From Dehalococcoidia bacterium (lineage in GTDB: Bacteria; Chloroflexota; Dehalococcoidia; GIF9; AB-539-J10): a DNA stretch of 64,000 nucleotides. Each line of letters starts with the position of its first letter. Position 1 is the stretch's first letter. The notes below the pieces were generated by a model. That model saw nothing but the letters and a program-made list of their open reading frames with translations, had not been told where the DNA came from and did not search any database. The stretch covers positions 21,997 through 85,996 of the forward strand of contig JAFGFT010000026.1 of the NCBI GenBank assembly GCA_016930935.1. The letters run 5' to 3'. Position numbers and translations under genes: made by a program. Positions 33,118-42,180 of this stretch are shown piece after piece.

Positions 33118-33669
33118 ATGGCTCAGATGCAGGATTACAGGGGTGACTTCAACCCGGAACTGAAACTCACGGATTTCTCTCCGGAATTCTCGGCTGAGTT
33201 GCTGCGCCTCTATGGCAAGCTCTACATCGGCATCGATGGGTTCTGGTACCTGGGCGTCAAGGAACATATCAACAACGCGATGGCACTGAAGGTCGACCTC
33301 TGGGCCTGGGACAAGGCCACACGATACGAATTGAAGCGACTGACTGCACTGGCAGGCATCGAAGGCAATGGCATCGATGCGCTCTTCAAACTGCTGCAGA
33401 TAGTCCCGTGGATGCAGGTCACCGACCACAAGTTGGAGATGGAAAGCGACAAGCGCGGAACACTCACCGTGACACGGTGCAGCATTCTCGAGGCACTCGA
33501 ACGAGAGGGAACGGGAAGAGAAAAGGAAATCTGCCATATCGTTGACGCAGCCATCTTCAAGAAATATGCTGAGTTCTTCAATCCCAACATCAAGATCACT
33601 CCGCTCTTCCTGGCGCCAAGAGAGGACAAGAGCGGACTCTGCTGCAAATGGGAGTTCACACTCGATTGA
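33118..33669 (+). CDS. DUF6125/ATC-hydrolase-like protein inserted between hypD and hypE
   Basis: A 183-aa protein preceded by AGGAGG. The sequence LLRLYGKLYIGIDGFWYLGVKEHINNAMALKVDLWAWDKATRYELKRL, the middle TRCSILEALER and the end SGLCCKWEF resemble the DUF6125 group (L-2-amino-thiazoline-4-carboxylic-acid-hydrolase-like; C...CxWEF ending). I could not find a biochemical role from sequence. Cysteines in the middle and at the C terminus (CSILEAL, CCKWEF) could bind metal or cofactor. It is sandwiched between hypD (42-nt gap) and hypE (overlap), so an accessory role in hydrogenase maturation is possible but unproven. Confidence 0.7.
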   Translation: MAQMQDYRGDFNPELKLTDFSPEFSAELLRLYGKLYIGIDGFWYLGVKEHINNAMALKVDLWAWDKATRYELKRLTALAGIEGNGIDALFKLLQIVPWMQVTDHKLEMESDKRGTLTVTRCSILEALEREGTGREKEICHIVDAAIFKKYAEFFNPNIKITPLFLAPREDKSGLCCKWEFTLD

Positions 33670-34685
33670 ACGAAGACACACAAGACGTCGTACTGCTTGC
33701 CCACGGAAGCGGTGGCACGATGAGCCGCGACCTCGTGGAGCGAAGGTTGCTTCCGCGTATCTCAAACCCCATATTGTCGCGCCTCGATGACTCAGCCGTA
33801 CTGAATGCAACAGGACGGCTTGCCTTCACCACGGACAGCTACATCGTTGACCCCATCTTCTTTCCCGGTGGCGACATCGGCAGGCTTGCCATCTGCGGAA
33901 CGGTGAACGACCTCTCAATGGTTGGCGCCACTCCCATCGGACTGAGTCTGGCACTCATCATAGAAGAGGGACTGCCATTCCAAGTGCTGGACCGCATCAT
34001 GGGGTCCGTGCAGAGCACATGCGCGGAGGCTGGCGTTGATGTCATCACGGGAGACACCAAAGTGGTCAATCGCGGCAAGGCTGACAAGCTGTTCATCAAC
34101 ACCGCAGGCGTAGGGACCATCTCTGGCTACATCAATATCTCCGGAAGCAACGCACGTCCCGGCGACAAGATATTACTGAACGGCGGCATCGCGGAGCATG
34201 GAATCGCCGTCATGACATCACGCGAAGGCCTCACGTTCTCCTCCACGATTCAGAGCGACTGTGCTCCACTGAACGGTATCGTCAAAGACCTTCTTGAGGC
34301 TGCCGGGTCATCAGTCCGTTCTCTCAGAGACCCCACCAGGGGAGGACTCGCGACCACACTCAACGAGATTGCCGCTCAGTCCGGGGTCAGCATCATGATC
34401 GAGGAGCGGGCGATACCGATAGACGACGGCGTGCGCGCTGCATGCGAGATGCTTGGGCTCGACCCTCTCTACGTCGCCAACGAGGGCAAGTTCATTGCAG
34501 TCGTCGCGCCGGAAGCCGCTGACGCCGCGCTGGCCGCGCTGAGACATCACCCCCTCGGCGCACGCGCCTGCATCATCGGCGAAGTCGTTGAAGGCACAAA
34601 GCGAAGAGTCACAATGCACACACGATTGGGACCAACCCGCCTGCTTTCGATGCTCACGGGCGAACTGCTGCCACGTATCTGCTAG
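33666..34685 (+). CDS. hypE: Carbamoyl-dehydratase HypE
   Basis: A 339-aa PurM-like ATPase. LLAHGSGGTMSRDLVERRLLPRI is the N-terminal lead; DDSAVLNATGRLAFTTDSYIVDPIFFPGGDIGRLAICGTVNDLSMVGA the ATP-binding region; VITGDTKVVNRGKADKLFINTAGVG and SLRDPTRGGLATTLNEIA continue the pattern. It ends PRIC, the C-terminal cysteine that carries the thiocarboxamide and is dehydrated to thiocyanate. The TTG at 33666 overlaps the preceding stop (TTGA) and gives a start near LLAHGSGG; an in-frame ATG at 33648 would add six residues and overlap by 22 nt. Confidence 0.94.
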   Translation: MNEDTQDVVLLAHGSGGTMSRDLVERRLLPRISNPILSRLDDSAVLNATGRLAFTTDSYIVDPIFFPGGDIGRLAICGTVNDLSMVGATPIGLSLALIIEEGLPFQVLDRIMGSVQSTCAEAGVDVITGDTKVVNRGKADKLFINTAGVGTISGYINISGSNARPGDKILLNGGIAEHGIAVMTSREGLTFSSTIQSDCAPLNGIVKDLLEAAGSSVRSLRDPTRGGLATTLNEIAAQSGVSIMIEERAIPIDDGVRAACEMLGLDPLYVANEGKFIAVVAPEAADAALAALRHHPLGARACIIGEVVEGTKRRVTMHTRLGPTRLLSMLTGELLPRIC

Positions 34686-34792
34686 ACCGTTCTCTGTCCA
34701 TACCATCCATGACGGCGCTGTCGCTCATACCACACAGATTGCGCGCTCGGATCACCTGCGGGAGAAGATTGCAGATCGAGGTGGACCGGCAG

Positions 34793-35515
34793 CTACGAGA
34801 CCAGTCGACTGCCGTTCGAATAGGAGAGAAGCTCGGCCGGACTACCATGAGCCACGATCTTCCCCTTCTCCATGAAGTAGCTGTAGTCTGCGATATGGCT
34901 TACGGCCTTCACGTTCTGTTCAACCAGCAACGTAGTGATACCGTGCGCACGCAGTTCAAAGATGGCACTCATGACCTTGCGGACCAATATGGGCGCGAGC
35001 CTCAGAGAAGGGCAGTCGAGCAACAGCAACCGGGGGCCGGACATGAACGCCCGGCCAATCGCAAGCATCTGCTTCTCACCACCAGATAGCGTGCCGGCTG
35101 TCTGCTCCAGACGTTCCTCAAGCACAGGAAAGAGTTGAAACACCGTTGCCCTGGCAGATGAGATATCGGCGGCAGTCCTACCATGTCGGCGATATGCCCC
35201 GAGCGCGAGGTTGTCCGCAACGCTCATCGAAGGAAAGATGAGACGCTTCTCATCCACGTAGGAGATTCCCCACTCGACGAGCTTCTCCATGGACGTCCCG
35301 TTGACCACGTTTCCCTCGAAACGAATCTCGCCACCAGTCACGGGCAGCAGACCACATATAGCCTTCAATGCAGCACTCTTTCCCGCACCGTGGGGGCCGA
35401 TAAGAGCCGCAATCTCTCCACGTCCAACATCGAAAGACATGCCGTCCAGAGCGCTGACCAGGCCATACTTTGCACGGACGTCAGTCAACTCGAGAATCAT
35501 CTTGTCAGATTTCAT
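34793..35515 (-). CDS. livF: Branched-chain amino-acid-type ABC transporter, ATP-binding protein (LivF)
   Basis: A 240-aa ABC ATPase. IGPHGAGKSAALKAICGL is Walker A, TAGTLSGGEKQMLAIGRAFMSGPRLLLLD the signature and Walker B, and TTLLVEQNVKAVSHIAD the H-loop (here Q-N-V). In Walker B the residue after LLLLD is Cys instead of the catalytic glutamate (LLLLDCPSLRLAP versus DEPSLGLAP), which is unusual and may slow ATP hydrolysis. LivF works with LivG on the LivH/LivM channel. It is the last gene of a five-gene operon. Confidence 0.92.
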   Translation of the reverse strand: MKSDKMILELTDVRAKYGLVSALDGMSFDVGRGEIAALIGPHGAGKSAALKAICGLLPVTGGEIRFEGNVVNGTSMEKLVEWGISYVDEKRLIFPSMSVADNLALGAYRRHGRTAADISSARATVFQLFPVLEERLEQTAGTLSGGEKQMLAIGRAFMSGPRLLLLDCPSLRLAPILVRKVMSAIFELRAHGITTLLVEQNVKAVSHIADYSYFMEKGKIVAHGSPAELLSYSNGSRLVS

Positions 35516-35532
35516 CGCTCACCATTCACACG

Positions 35533-36342
35533 CTAGTCACCAAGATACGTGGAGATAACCTGTTCGTTTTCACGTATTGCGGCAGGAGTGCCTTCGGCGA
35601 TCTTCTCACCATAGTGGAGAACGACGACACGGTCCGCGATGTCCATCACGACATCAGTGAGATGCTCCACCATCAGAATGGTCATCCCCCTGGAACGCAG
35701 CATCCGCAGCAGGGCGCTCAGTCTTTCAATCTCTTCAGTATCCAGCCCTCCGTATGGCTCATCCAGCAGCAACAATGTCGGCTTGCAGAGCAGAGCCCTC
35801 GCCAGCCCGACCAGCTTCTGTTCGCCCCATGAGAGCTCGGAAGGAAATTCGTGCAGCACTCCGGACAGGCCCACCTTCGCAAGCTGGTCCACCGCTACAT
35901 GTCGAATCCTCCGCTCCTCGCTCACTGCACGGCTGAGCCGCAGACCTGTACCGACTAGCCCTCCGTCAGTCCAGACGTGCGCCCCCGTCATGACGTTATC
36001 CAGCACAGACATGTTCGAGAATAGCTGGATATCCTGAAACACCTGAGTGGATCCGAGTGCAGCTATCTGGTACGCCGGCATCGTGTCGATACGCCGGCCT
36101 TCAAGCCATATCTGACCGCCGGAAGGCTTCAGGAGGCCACTCGTCATGCGCAGCAGCGTGCTTTTCCCGGCCCCGTTGGGTCCAATGATGCACAGAATTT
36201 CGCCGCGCTCGACAGAGAAACTCACATCTTTCACTGCAAGCAGTTCTCCATACGAGACGGTGAGACCCCTGTATTCGAGCATCGGGCAGTGACCGTCGCC
36301 TGACATCGCCATGTCAGCCCGTGCCTCAGACCTTGCACTCAT
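35533..36342 (-). CDS. livG: Branched-chain amino-acid-type ABC transporter, ATP-binding protein (LivG)
   Basis: A 269-aa ABC ATPase; ATG 36342 overlaps the livM stop as ATGA. CIIGPNGAGKSTLLRMTSG is Walker A, SWGEQKLVGLARALLCKPTLLLLDEPYGGLD the signature and Walker B (signature S.GEQ with a Trp, common in LivG), and MTILMVEHLTDVVMDIADRVVVLHYGEKIAEGTP the C-terminal LivG tail. Here the catalytic glutamate is intact, so LivG may carry the hydrolysis while LivF (Cys in that place) is degenerate. The 60-residue lead before LEYRGLTV is longer than usual. Confidence 0.93.
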   Translation of the reverse strand: MSARSEARADMAMSGDGHCPMLEYRGLTVSYGELLAVKDVSFSVERGEILCIIGPNGAGKSTLLRMTSGLLKPSGGQIWLEGRRIDTMPAYQIAALGSTQVFQDIQLFSNMSVLDNVMTGAHVWTDGGLVGTGLRLSRAVSEERRIRHVAVDQLAKVGLSGVLHEFPSELSWGEQKLVGLARALLCKPTLLLLDEPYGGLDTEEIERLSALLRMLRSRGMTILMVEHLTDVVMDIADRVVVLHYGEKIAEGTPAAIRENEQVISTYLGD

Positions 36343-37367
36343 ATCCGCCGCTCCTTCCGCCACCGCGACATGCGCGAAGGGAGGGAGTAGAGGCCCGCGG
36401 GCAGGAACAGCAGGCTGACGACCAGCACTACACCGTACGCCACAAGTTCATACGCTCCGGTCGGTCCGCCGAGCACGATGGGCGCCACCTCACGCAGAAA
36501 CTCGGTCAATAGCACGATGAGGGCGGAGCCAACTATGGCGCCCCACGGACTGGAAACCCCGCCAACAATGACCATAATGGCCACAAGGACAGACATATTC
36601 ACACTGAACGTACCGGGCTCTATCACGCTCGTGTGGTGGGCATATACGCCGCCGGCCATACCTGCAAAGAAGGCGGCAACGACGAATGCGAGCACCTTGT
36701 AATGCATCGGGTCGATTCCCAGCACCTGCCCTGTGTCCTCCGTGCCTCCGGCGAGAACATTGACAGACTTGAGTGCACGACCGACCCGTGATGAGGCTAT
36801 GTTACTCGTGAGGACGAGAGCAACGAACGCCATGATCCACACGAGGTAATAGACGAATACCGTATAGGGCACCACCTTCGGATAGGACAGACGTGGAATC
36901 TGCACAAGACCGGTCGCACCACCCGTCAGACCGGACACGCTGATGACCAGGTAGTAGAAGATGAGATTCACCGTCAGCGTCACTCCAGCAACAATGATGC
37001 CCCGCAGCCTGAGGATGGCCCTACCTATCGGCACAGCCAGTAATCCGCTTGCCGCCGCAGCGAGAGGTATCGCCAGCCACGGAGACAGGCCCAGTCTCAT
37101 ACTCAACAGGGCTGAAATGTACGCACCGCTCCCGTAGAAGACGCCCTGTCCCAGGGACACCTGTCCCGCCAGACCCGTTATCAGCACGAGGCCCATCGCC
37201 ACCGTTGCGTACAATCCGATGCTGATAAACACACTCTGCATATAGGGATTGCCGAACACAGGGAGCAGTACCATCACCGCGAGCAGCACGAGGGCCGGAC
37301 GTGAAACGCGCGGCATGTTCCTCACCCTGGCAACACGCGCCCTGATGACATCAGCAGTCGCACTCAT
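36339..37367 (-). CDS. livM: Branched-chain amino-acid-type ABC transporter permease (LivM)
   Basis: A 342-aa membrane permease with about nine hydrophobic segments. ATVAMGLVLITGLAGQVSLGQGVFYGSGAYISALLSMRLGLSPW matches the LivM N-terminal signature (GxAGQxSLGxxxFxGxGAY), and AFVVAAFFAGMAGGVYAHHTSVIEPGTFSVNMSVLVAIMVIVGGVSSPWGAIVGSALIVLL is the coupling loop that meets the ATPases. It builds the channel with LivH. The start overlaps livH by ATGA. Confidence 0.93.
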   Translation of the reverse strand: MSATADVIRARVARVRNMPRVSRPALVLLAVMVLLPVFGNPYMQSVFISIGLYATVAMGLVLITGLAGQVSLGQGVFYGSGAYISALLSMRLGLSPWLAIPLAAAASGLLAVPIGRAILRLRGIIVAGVTLTVNLIFYYLVISVSGLTGGATGLVQIPRLSYPKVVPYTVFVYYLVWIMAFVALVLTSNIASSRVGRALKSVNVLAGGTEDTGQVLGIDPMHYKVLAFVVAAFFAGMAGGVYAHHTSVIEPGTFSVNMSVLVAIMVIVGGVSSPWGAIVGSALIVLLTEFLREVAPIVLGGPTGAYELVAYGVVLVVSLLFLPAGLYSLPSRMSRWRKERRI

Positions 37368-38239
37368 TCCAGACCACCCCGCGCGGGAAACAACCCTCTC
37401 GGACGCATGAGAAAGACGACGAGGAGGGCTCCAAGCGCGATCGCGTCATGGTAGCCCGTGGGCATCAGGCCGGCAGAGAGAGCCTCTGCGAACCCAACGA
37501 GCAGTCCTCCGACAATGACGCCCTCAACACGATGAAGACCACCGACGAAGGCCGCCAGCAACCCCTTGATGGTCAAAGGCACGCCGACGTTGTACGCGGT
37601 CATGGTCAGCGGAGTAATCGTCGCTCCGGCAATCGCGCCGAGACCCGCGGCCAGCACGAAGGAAAGCAAAGCCATTCGTTCAACGCTGATGCCGACTGAG
37701 CGCGCCCCGAGAGGCTCATCAGCACAAGCTCGCAGACCCTTACCGACCATCGTATGGCCGAAGAAGTAGTACAGACCAACAACCATGAGCACAGTCATTC
37801 CGACGACCCATGGCGCCTGTCCGAAGATAGTCGCTCCCCACAAATGTATGCTGGAACTGCCGAGGAAGTTGGTCAGGGAGCGGTATTCCCAGCCCCAGAC
37901 AAGCAGGGTGATTCCTTCGATAGCGAAGGCAAAACCCACGGTCAAGAAAGCGAGAGTTGAACCCGAAGCGTTTCGCGCCGGTCGAATAACGAAGAGATAG
38001 AGCGCCGCCCCACTCACGACGGTGATGAAGACAGCGAGGATGATTGCCCCCGCGAGAGGCACGCCCATTGCGGTGAAGCTGACCGTCAACATCCCGCCAA
38101 GCATCACGAACTCACCCTGAGCAAGGTTCAGCACGCGGGTGACGCCATAGACCACAAACAGACCCAGCCCGAGTGCAGCATAGATGCACCCGAGCGTGAG
38201 TCCGCTTATCAGCGATTGAAGGACAGTAGTAGAATCCAC
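37364..38239 (-). CDS. livH: Branched-chain amino-acid-type ABC transporter permease (LivH)
   Basis: A 291-aa permease with GTG start. GLTLGCIYAALGLGLFVVYGVTRVLNLAQGEFVMLGGMLTVSF is the LivH start (NxAxGxxxMLG), GLRACADEPLGARSVGISVERMALLSFVLAAGLGAIAGATITPLTMTAYNVG the coupling helix region, and GGLHRVEGVIVGGLLVGFAEALSAGLMP the C-terminal segment. About eight transmembrane segments are visible. Pairs with LivM and the lipoprotein upstream. Confidence 0.93.
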   Translation of the reverse strand: MDSTTVLQSLISGLTLGCIYAALGLGLFVVYGVTRVLNLAQGEFVMLGGMLTVSFTAMGVPLAGAIILAVFITVVSGAALYLFVIRPARNASGSTLAFLTVGFAFAIEGITLLVWGWEYRSLTNFLGSSSIHLWGATIFGQAPWVVGMTVLMVVGLYYFFGHTMVGKGLRACADEPLGARSVGISVERMALLSFVLAAGLGAIAGATITPLTMTAYNVGVPLTIKGLLAAFVGGLHRVEGVIVGGLLVGFAEALSAGLMPTGYHDAIALGALLVVFLMRPRGLFPARGGLE

Positions 38240-38256
38240 TCAAAGGTTCCGTTCAG

Positions 38257-39450
38257 CTAGTCGTCGTAATGTGTCCTGAGAAGAACCTTCTCGCCATCTT
38301 TGAAAGTGACAAGTACCTCCTTGGGAACGACCCTTCCGTAGTGGTCGTCAGGTGACATGGTGTAGGTCCCGATAATGACGCTCAGATTCTCCGTCTGTTC
38401 GTAGGCATCTCTCAGTTGGCTTCGCGCCTTCGCGATGTCGCTGAGGTCGGGGTCGGCACGCTCCAACCCATCGGCGATGAACGTTATGAACGACCACCCG
38501 ATTGCCTCATAGATTCCGGGGATGCGTCCATACTCAGCAGAGAAATCCTCTTCAAACTGCTGACACATTGCCTTGTCAGTGTCGCTATCGGACAACTGCG
38601 GCCAGATTGTAGGTTTGTTGTCGAGGAACCCTGGTGAAGGCTCCATCTCGTAGGCCTCAGAGAACGATTCGTAGTATCGGAGAGATGACTGTGCGGGAGT
38701 GGTCGCTATCGGAATCATAATTCCCATCTCGCGCGCCTGCTTGATAGCAAGTGCTCCTGCAGGGCCACTGCCCCAAATGAGCATGGATTCGGCGCCGGAC
38801 GACCTGATGTTTGCGAGTTGGGGAGTCATGTCCGTGGCGCCAGGGTCGAACTGCTGCATCTCCACGACTTCCATACCCATAGTCGGTGCAACCTGCCCCA
38901 GGTAGTACTCGCCACCCTCGCCATAGCCGCTGTTCTCAATCATGGCGGCAACAGTTGTCGCGCCCATGTCATCCCTCAGGTACTTGAGTGGCAGTGGAAT
39001 ATAGTCAGCTTCGCAGGAAGAGGGCTTGAAGGTCCAGGCACCAAGCTGGTCCATGATGAGTCCCGTGCCCGAAATGATTAGGCCGGGCGTCTCGTTGTCG
39101 TTCAATATCGGAATTGCACCATGAGACAGGGCTGTCGCAGTGGCCGATGCCAACGTTATGACTTGCTCTACCTCAATCAGCTTCTGTGCGCCGAGCGCGG
39201 TATCCGTTGCCGTGCCTTTGTCATCAATGAGGACGAGTTCGATGTCCTTCCCGTTGATACCGCCAGCCTCGTTAATCTGCTTGACTCTCAGCTGCGCCCC
39301 CTCCAGCGATGCCAATCCGAGCGCCGCATAGGGTCCGGTCTGGGACGCCAGATACCCAACTTTGTACGTATTCGCACTGCCGCCTGCACAACCAATCGTG
39401 CCGACCGCCAGCAGCGTCAGACAGCAGAACACCAATCCCAGTTTCCGCAT
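38257..39450 (-). CDS. ABC transporter solute-binding lipoprotein (LivJ/K-type)
   Basis: A 397-aa type-1 periplasmic-binding-fold lipoprotein; ATG 39450 follows GGAGG at 5 nt, giving signal MRKLGLVFCCLTLLAVGTIGC with a lipobox ending in Cys. VGYLASQTGPYAALGLASLEGAQLRVKQINEAGGINGKDIELVLIDDKGTATDTALGAQKLIE is the Peripla_BP_6 opening. A substrate such as a branched amino acid, amide or aromatic compound is likely, but ligand residues cannot be assigned with certainty. It is the first gene of the livJHMGF operon. Membrane anchoring by lipid rather than a free periplasmic form suits a cell without an outer membrane. Confidence 0.9.
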   Translation of the reverse strand: MRKLGLVFCCLTLLAVGTIGCAGGSANTYKVGYLASQTGPYAALGLASLEGAQLRVKQINEAGGINGKDIELVLIDDKGTATDTALGAQKLIEVEQVITLASATATALSHGAIPILNDNETPGLIISGTGLIMDQLGAWTFKPSSCEADYIPLPLKYLRDDMGATTVAAMIENSGYGEGGEYYLGQVAPTMGMEVVEMQQFDPGATDMTPQLANIRSSGAESMLIWGSGPAGALAIKQAREMGIMIPIATTPAQSSLRYYESFSEAYEMEPSPGFLDNKPTIWPQLSDSDTDKAMCQQFEEDFSAEYGRIPGIYEAIGWSFITFIADGLERADPDLSDIAKARSQLRDAYEQTENLSVIIGTYTMSPDDHYGRVVPKEVLVTFKDGEKVLLRTHYDD

Positions 39451-39572
39451 AGTAGTCCTCCGTATTCTCCTTCCAGATTCCGAAAGTTGCTCAAGGACGG
39501 GTGCCATGTCGCCCGTAACAAACGTCTACTGCTCCACATCCGGGCGTGAATCGTGAAGCAGAAAAGACGGTC

Positions 39573-40448
39573 CTACACCTTGTAGAAGCCGAAGGTCACA
39601 AAGCCAAGGCCATTCTGAATGGCGGTCACTGCCCGACCATGGGAGATGACCAGTTCGTCGACGTCGACTTTGTCCTCAAGAAGGTGCTTGAGATACTGCG
39701 CGTCCTCTTCGGCCCCGATGTGAACGATTGCCCCCGAGAGGGACCCTTCTCCTATCCTGTCAGTCGCAATAGTGACCATCTTATTGATGAGCTGTCTCTT
39801 GGCACGCGCTCGCGCCACAAGATTGACAGTACCGTCGGTTGAGTGGTCCACCTCAATCATCGCCTTGAACCCGGTAGCGCTTTGCTCTTCTGATTCAGCC
39901 CACGCCTTGGCCTTGAAGATGCGTCCACCCTTGTCGCGAAAGAAGAGTGTCTCGAAGCAATACAGCGAACAGATCGCATCGCGCACTTCGTAGGCCTTCT
40001 TCACCACTTCGTCGAAGCCCACACCATCCATAGCCAGTCTTGCGGCCTTCATCGCAATGGGCATCTCCCCTGCCTCGACGGTCAGCGTATCCACGGGCTC
40101 GATTCGCAGACCAGGGTGTTTCTCCATGCACATTTTGCTTGCCTCAACTGCAGACTCGTAGGTCTTGGTGAACCTGGAAGTCATGTGAAATGAGACTATG
40201 GACTCCGCACTCTCCGCAGCCTTCTCATACGCGACGAGGAACTCGCCTATCGAGGTTGCTGAGGTAGTCGGTAGATCGCCCTTCTGTGCGAGCCTCTTGA
40301 GCAACCAGTCCATGTCGACTTCCGTCTCCGGATAGTCCTTGCCATCGATGATTGCATGGAGTGGAACAACCCCTATGTCGAACTTATCGACAATATCCTG
40401 AGGCACTGCCGCAGGTGCATCCACTATGACAGCCACCGGTCTCTTCAT
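39573..40448 (-). CDS. DegV-family fatty-acid-binding protein
   Basis: A 291-aa protein. VAVIVDAPAAVPQDIVDKFDIGVVPLHAIIDGKDYPE is the DegV opening (normally DS with Ser; here DAPAA), PTTSATSIGEFLVAYEKAAESAESIVSFHMTSRFTKTYESAVEA holds the TS.P..F fatty-acid head-group motif, and VDTLTVEAGE the second one (usually DS...G). The C-terminal part has GRARAKRQLINKMV and VDVDELVISHGRAVTAIQNGLGFVTFGFYK. DegV proteins bind a fatty acid and, in Firmicutes, feed FakA kinase. No FakA homologue is adjacent. GGGAG precedes the start. Gap to the liv lipoprotein is 122 nt. Confidence 0.86.
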   Translation of the reverse strand: MKRPVAVIVDAPAAVPQDIVDKFDIGVVPLHAIIDGKDYPETEVDMDWLLKRLAQKGDLPTTSATSIGEFLVAYEKAAESAESIVSFHMTSRFTKTYESAVEASKMCMEKHPGLRIEPVDTLTVEAGEMPIAMKAARLAMDGVGFDEVVKKAYEVRDAICSLYCFETLFFRDKGGRIFKAKAWAESEEQSATGFKAMIEVDHSTDGTVNLVARARAKRQLINKMVTIATDRIGEGSLSGAIVHIGAEEDAQYLKHLLEDKVDVDELVISHGRAVTAIQNGLGFVTFGFYKV

Positions 40449-40696
40449 GTGTTCAGACTCCCTTCGACGTATAGAGTGACAGGCATGATACCTCGGTTCA
40501 CGATATATCGCAACGTGATATATGGTCGCTGACCACCATCACTTTGTCAAGAGCCTTCAGTCCGAAACAACCCGCGAACAACCGACGCAGTGTTGCTCAG
40601 AACGCGCCACACGTTCAGGTCCTATGTACACGACGTGTGGAACTGAACATGCTAAAATGCCTCCCTGCTATGCAACGCGCGACAGGAGCACAACAC

Positions 40697-41896
40697 ATGA
40701 ATAGAACCATGGCTCGTACGTTTGCCCTTCTCCTCGCGACTCTGGTCGGCTCGATGCAGATGGTGGGCTGTAGCGGGGAAGTCAGTTTCACCACTGCCAA
40801 CCTCAGCGAAGCAATGCTCGCGGAAGGTATTGACAGCGAAGGCAAGCCCATCGGGGTAACCAACGTCTTTGAGATTGACACGCCGGAGATATTCTGTTCG
40901 GCGAAACTCTCCAACGCCCCTGATGACACGGAAATCCTCTCAGAGTGGTACTACGTCAGCGGCGAGCTTGAGGACGTCGAAAACCTGCTCATCGATTCCG
41001 TGCCATTCACTGCTGACGGCAGTCAATATCTGCAATTCTCTCTGACCATTCCGGACAACGGGTGGCCCAGGGGCAGCTATAAGCTGGTGCTCTACATAGA
41101 CGGCAAGGAAGAGGTCACGCTTCCATTCACTGTCGGCAGCGCAGACAACCCGTTTGCCGCAACAGGCAGCTCAGCAACACTCACGGAACCAGTCATGGCA
41201 CTCGGCGTCGACGCTGAGGCCAGGCCGGTGAACCCGACCACGACATTCGCAGTCGACACACCGGAGATATACTGCTCGGTCAAACTCAACGATGCCCCCG
41301 CAGGCACTCAGATACTCTCGGAATGGTATTATGTCAAGGGTGAAGTGGCCGATGTCACGAACCTGCTGATTGACTCTGTTCCGCTCACGGCTGACGGCAC
41401 CCTGTACCTGAAGTTCTGGTTGCAGAAGCCGGACAATGGCTGGCCAAAGGGCGAGTACAGACTGGATTTCTATCTCAATGGCACAGCAGCCTTGTCCGTC
41501 CCGTTTTCGGTTGGAGACGCCACCAACCCGTTCGTTCCAGCATCCCCTGCCACCCCAATCAGCGAGGCAACCATGGCGCGAGGCGTCAACGCCGATGGCA
41601 CTCCTGAGAATATCACCTCAACCTTCGATGTCAACACGCCGGAAATCTATACCTCCATGTGGGTTGAGGGGCCGCCTGCGGGCACGCAACTCGGCGCGGA
41701 GTGGTACTACATCAGCGGAGAGGTTGAGGGACTGACGGACTACCTCATGGACTCTGTCGAAATCGAGATAGAGGAAGCCAATTACTACTACTTCTACTAT
41801 CCGCGACCAGACGGCGGATGGCCAAGGGGGAATTACGCGATTGTGTTGTACCTGGACGGCGTACAGCAGACCTCACTACCGTTCACGGTCTCCTAG
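40697..41896 (+). CDS. Lipoprotein with three tandem ~120-aa repeats
   Basis: A 399-aa secreted lipoprotein; ATG 40697 has GGAG at 40684 and gives the signal MARTFALLLATLVGSMQMVGC. After it, three modules of about 120 residues repeat the same pattern: an opening SEAxMAxGVDxxGxPxxxTxxF, DTPEIYCSxKLxNAPxGTxIxxEWYYVxGE, LIDSVPxTADGxxYLxFxL, and PDNGWPxGxYxLxLYxDG...LPFTV. The modules look like Ig-type beta-sandwiches with paired tryptophan and tyrosine. I do not recognise the function. The third copy is the most diverged (tyrosine-rich YYYFYYPRPD). The protein probably sits on the outer face of the membrane. Confidence 0.8.
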   Translation: MNRTMARTFALLLATLVGSMQMVGCSGEVSFTTANLSEAMLAEGIDSEGKPIGVTNVFEIDTPEIFCSAKLSNAPDDTEILSEWYYVSGELEDVENLLIDSVPFTADGSQYLQFSLTIPDNGWPRGSYKLVLYIDGKEEVTLPFTVGSADNPFAATGSSATLTEPVMALGVDAEARPVNPTTTFAVDTPEIYCSVKLNDAPAGTQILSEWYYVKGEVADVTNLLIDSVPLTADGTLYLKFWLQKPDNGWPKGEYRLDFYLNGTAALSVPFSVGDATNPFVPASPATPISEATMARGVNADGTPENITSTFDVNTPEIYTSMWVEGPPAGTQLGAEWYYISGEVEGLTDYLMDSVEIEIEEANYYYFYYPRPDGGWPRGNYAIVLYLDGVQQTSLPFTVS

Positions 41897-41914
41897 ATTT
41901 GAAGCATGCTTAGC

Positions 41915-41949
41915 CGGGGAGGGGTGCACACACAGTCCGCTCCTCCCCG
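41915..41949 (+). terminator. Terminator hairpin after the lipoprotein gene
   Basis: An 8-bp stem CGGGGAGG (41915-41922) and CCTCCCCG (41942-41949) with a 19-nt loop, followed by ATTCTATCTGT. The T-tract is poor, so it is a probable but not strong terminator. The remaining gap to 42181 has no recognisable gene. Confidence 0.6.
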
Positions 41950-42180
41950 ATTCTATCTGTCACGTACGACGCAGAAGCCTCATCAGCAGGGCAAGACTCA
42001 ACCTTGAGATACGGAGTCTCGATGCTGCATACTTCTCTGACGCAACCAGGTTTCCTGGAAGTCGCGGCACCGGAGCACGCGCTAACACCTCGTAGAGCGG
42101 CATCATGACTCCCGTCCGCGCACGAACGGCACACGCTGCGTCACCCTGAACATCTGTAGTCGGGAGGTACTCTCGCTCCA

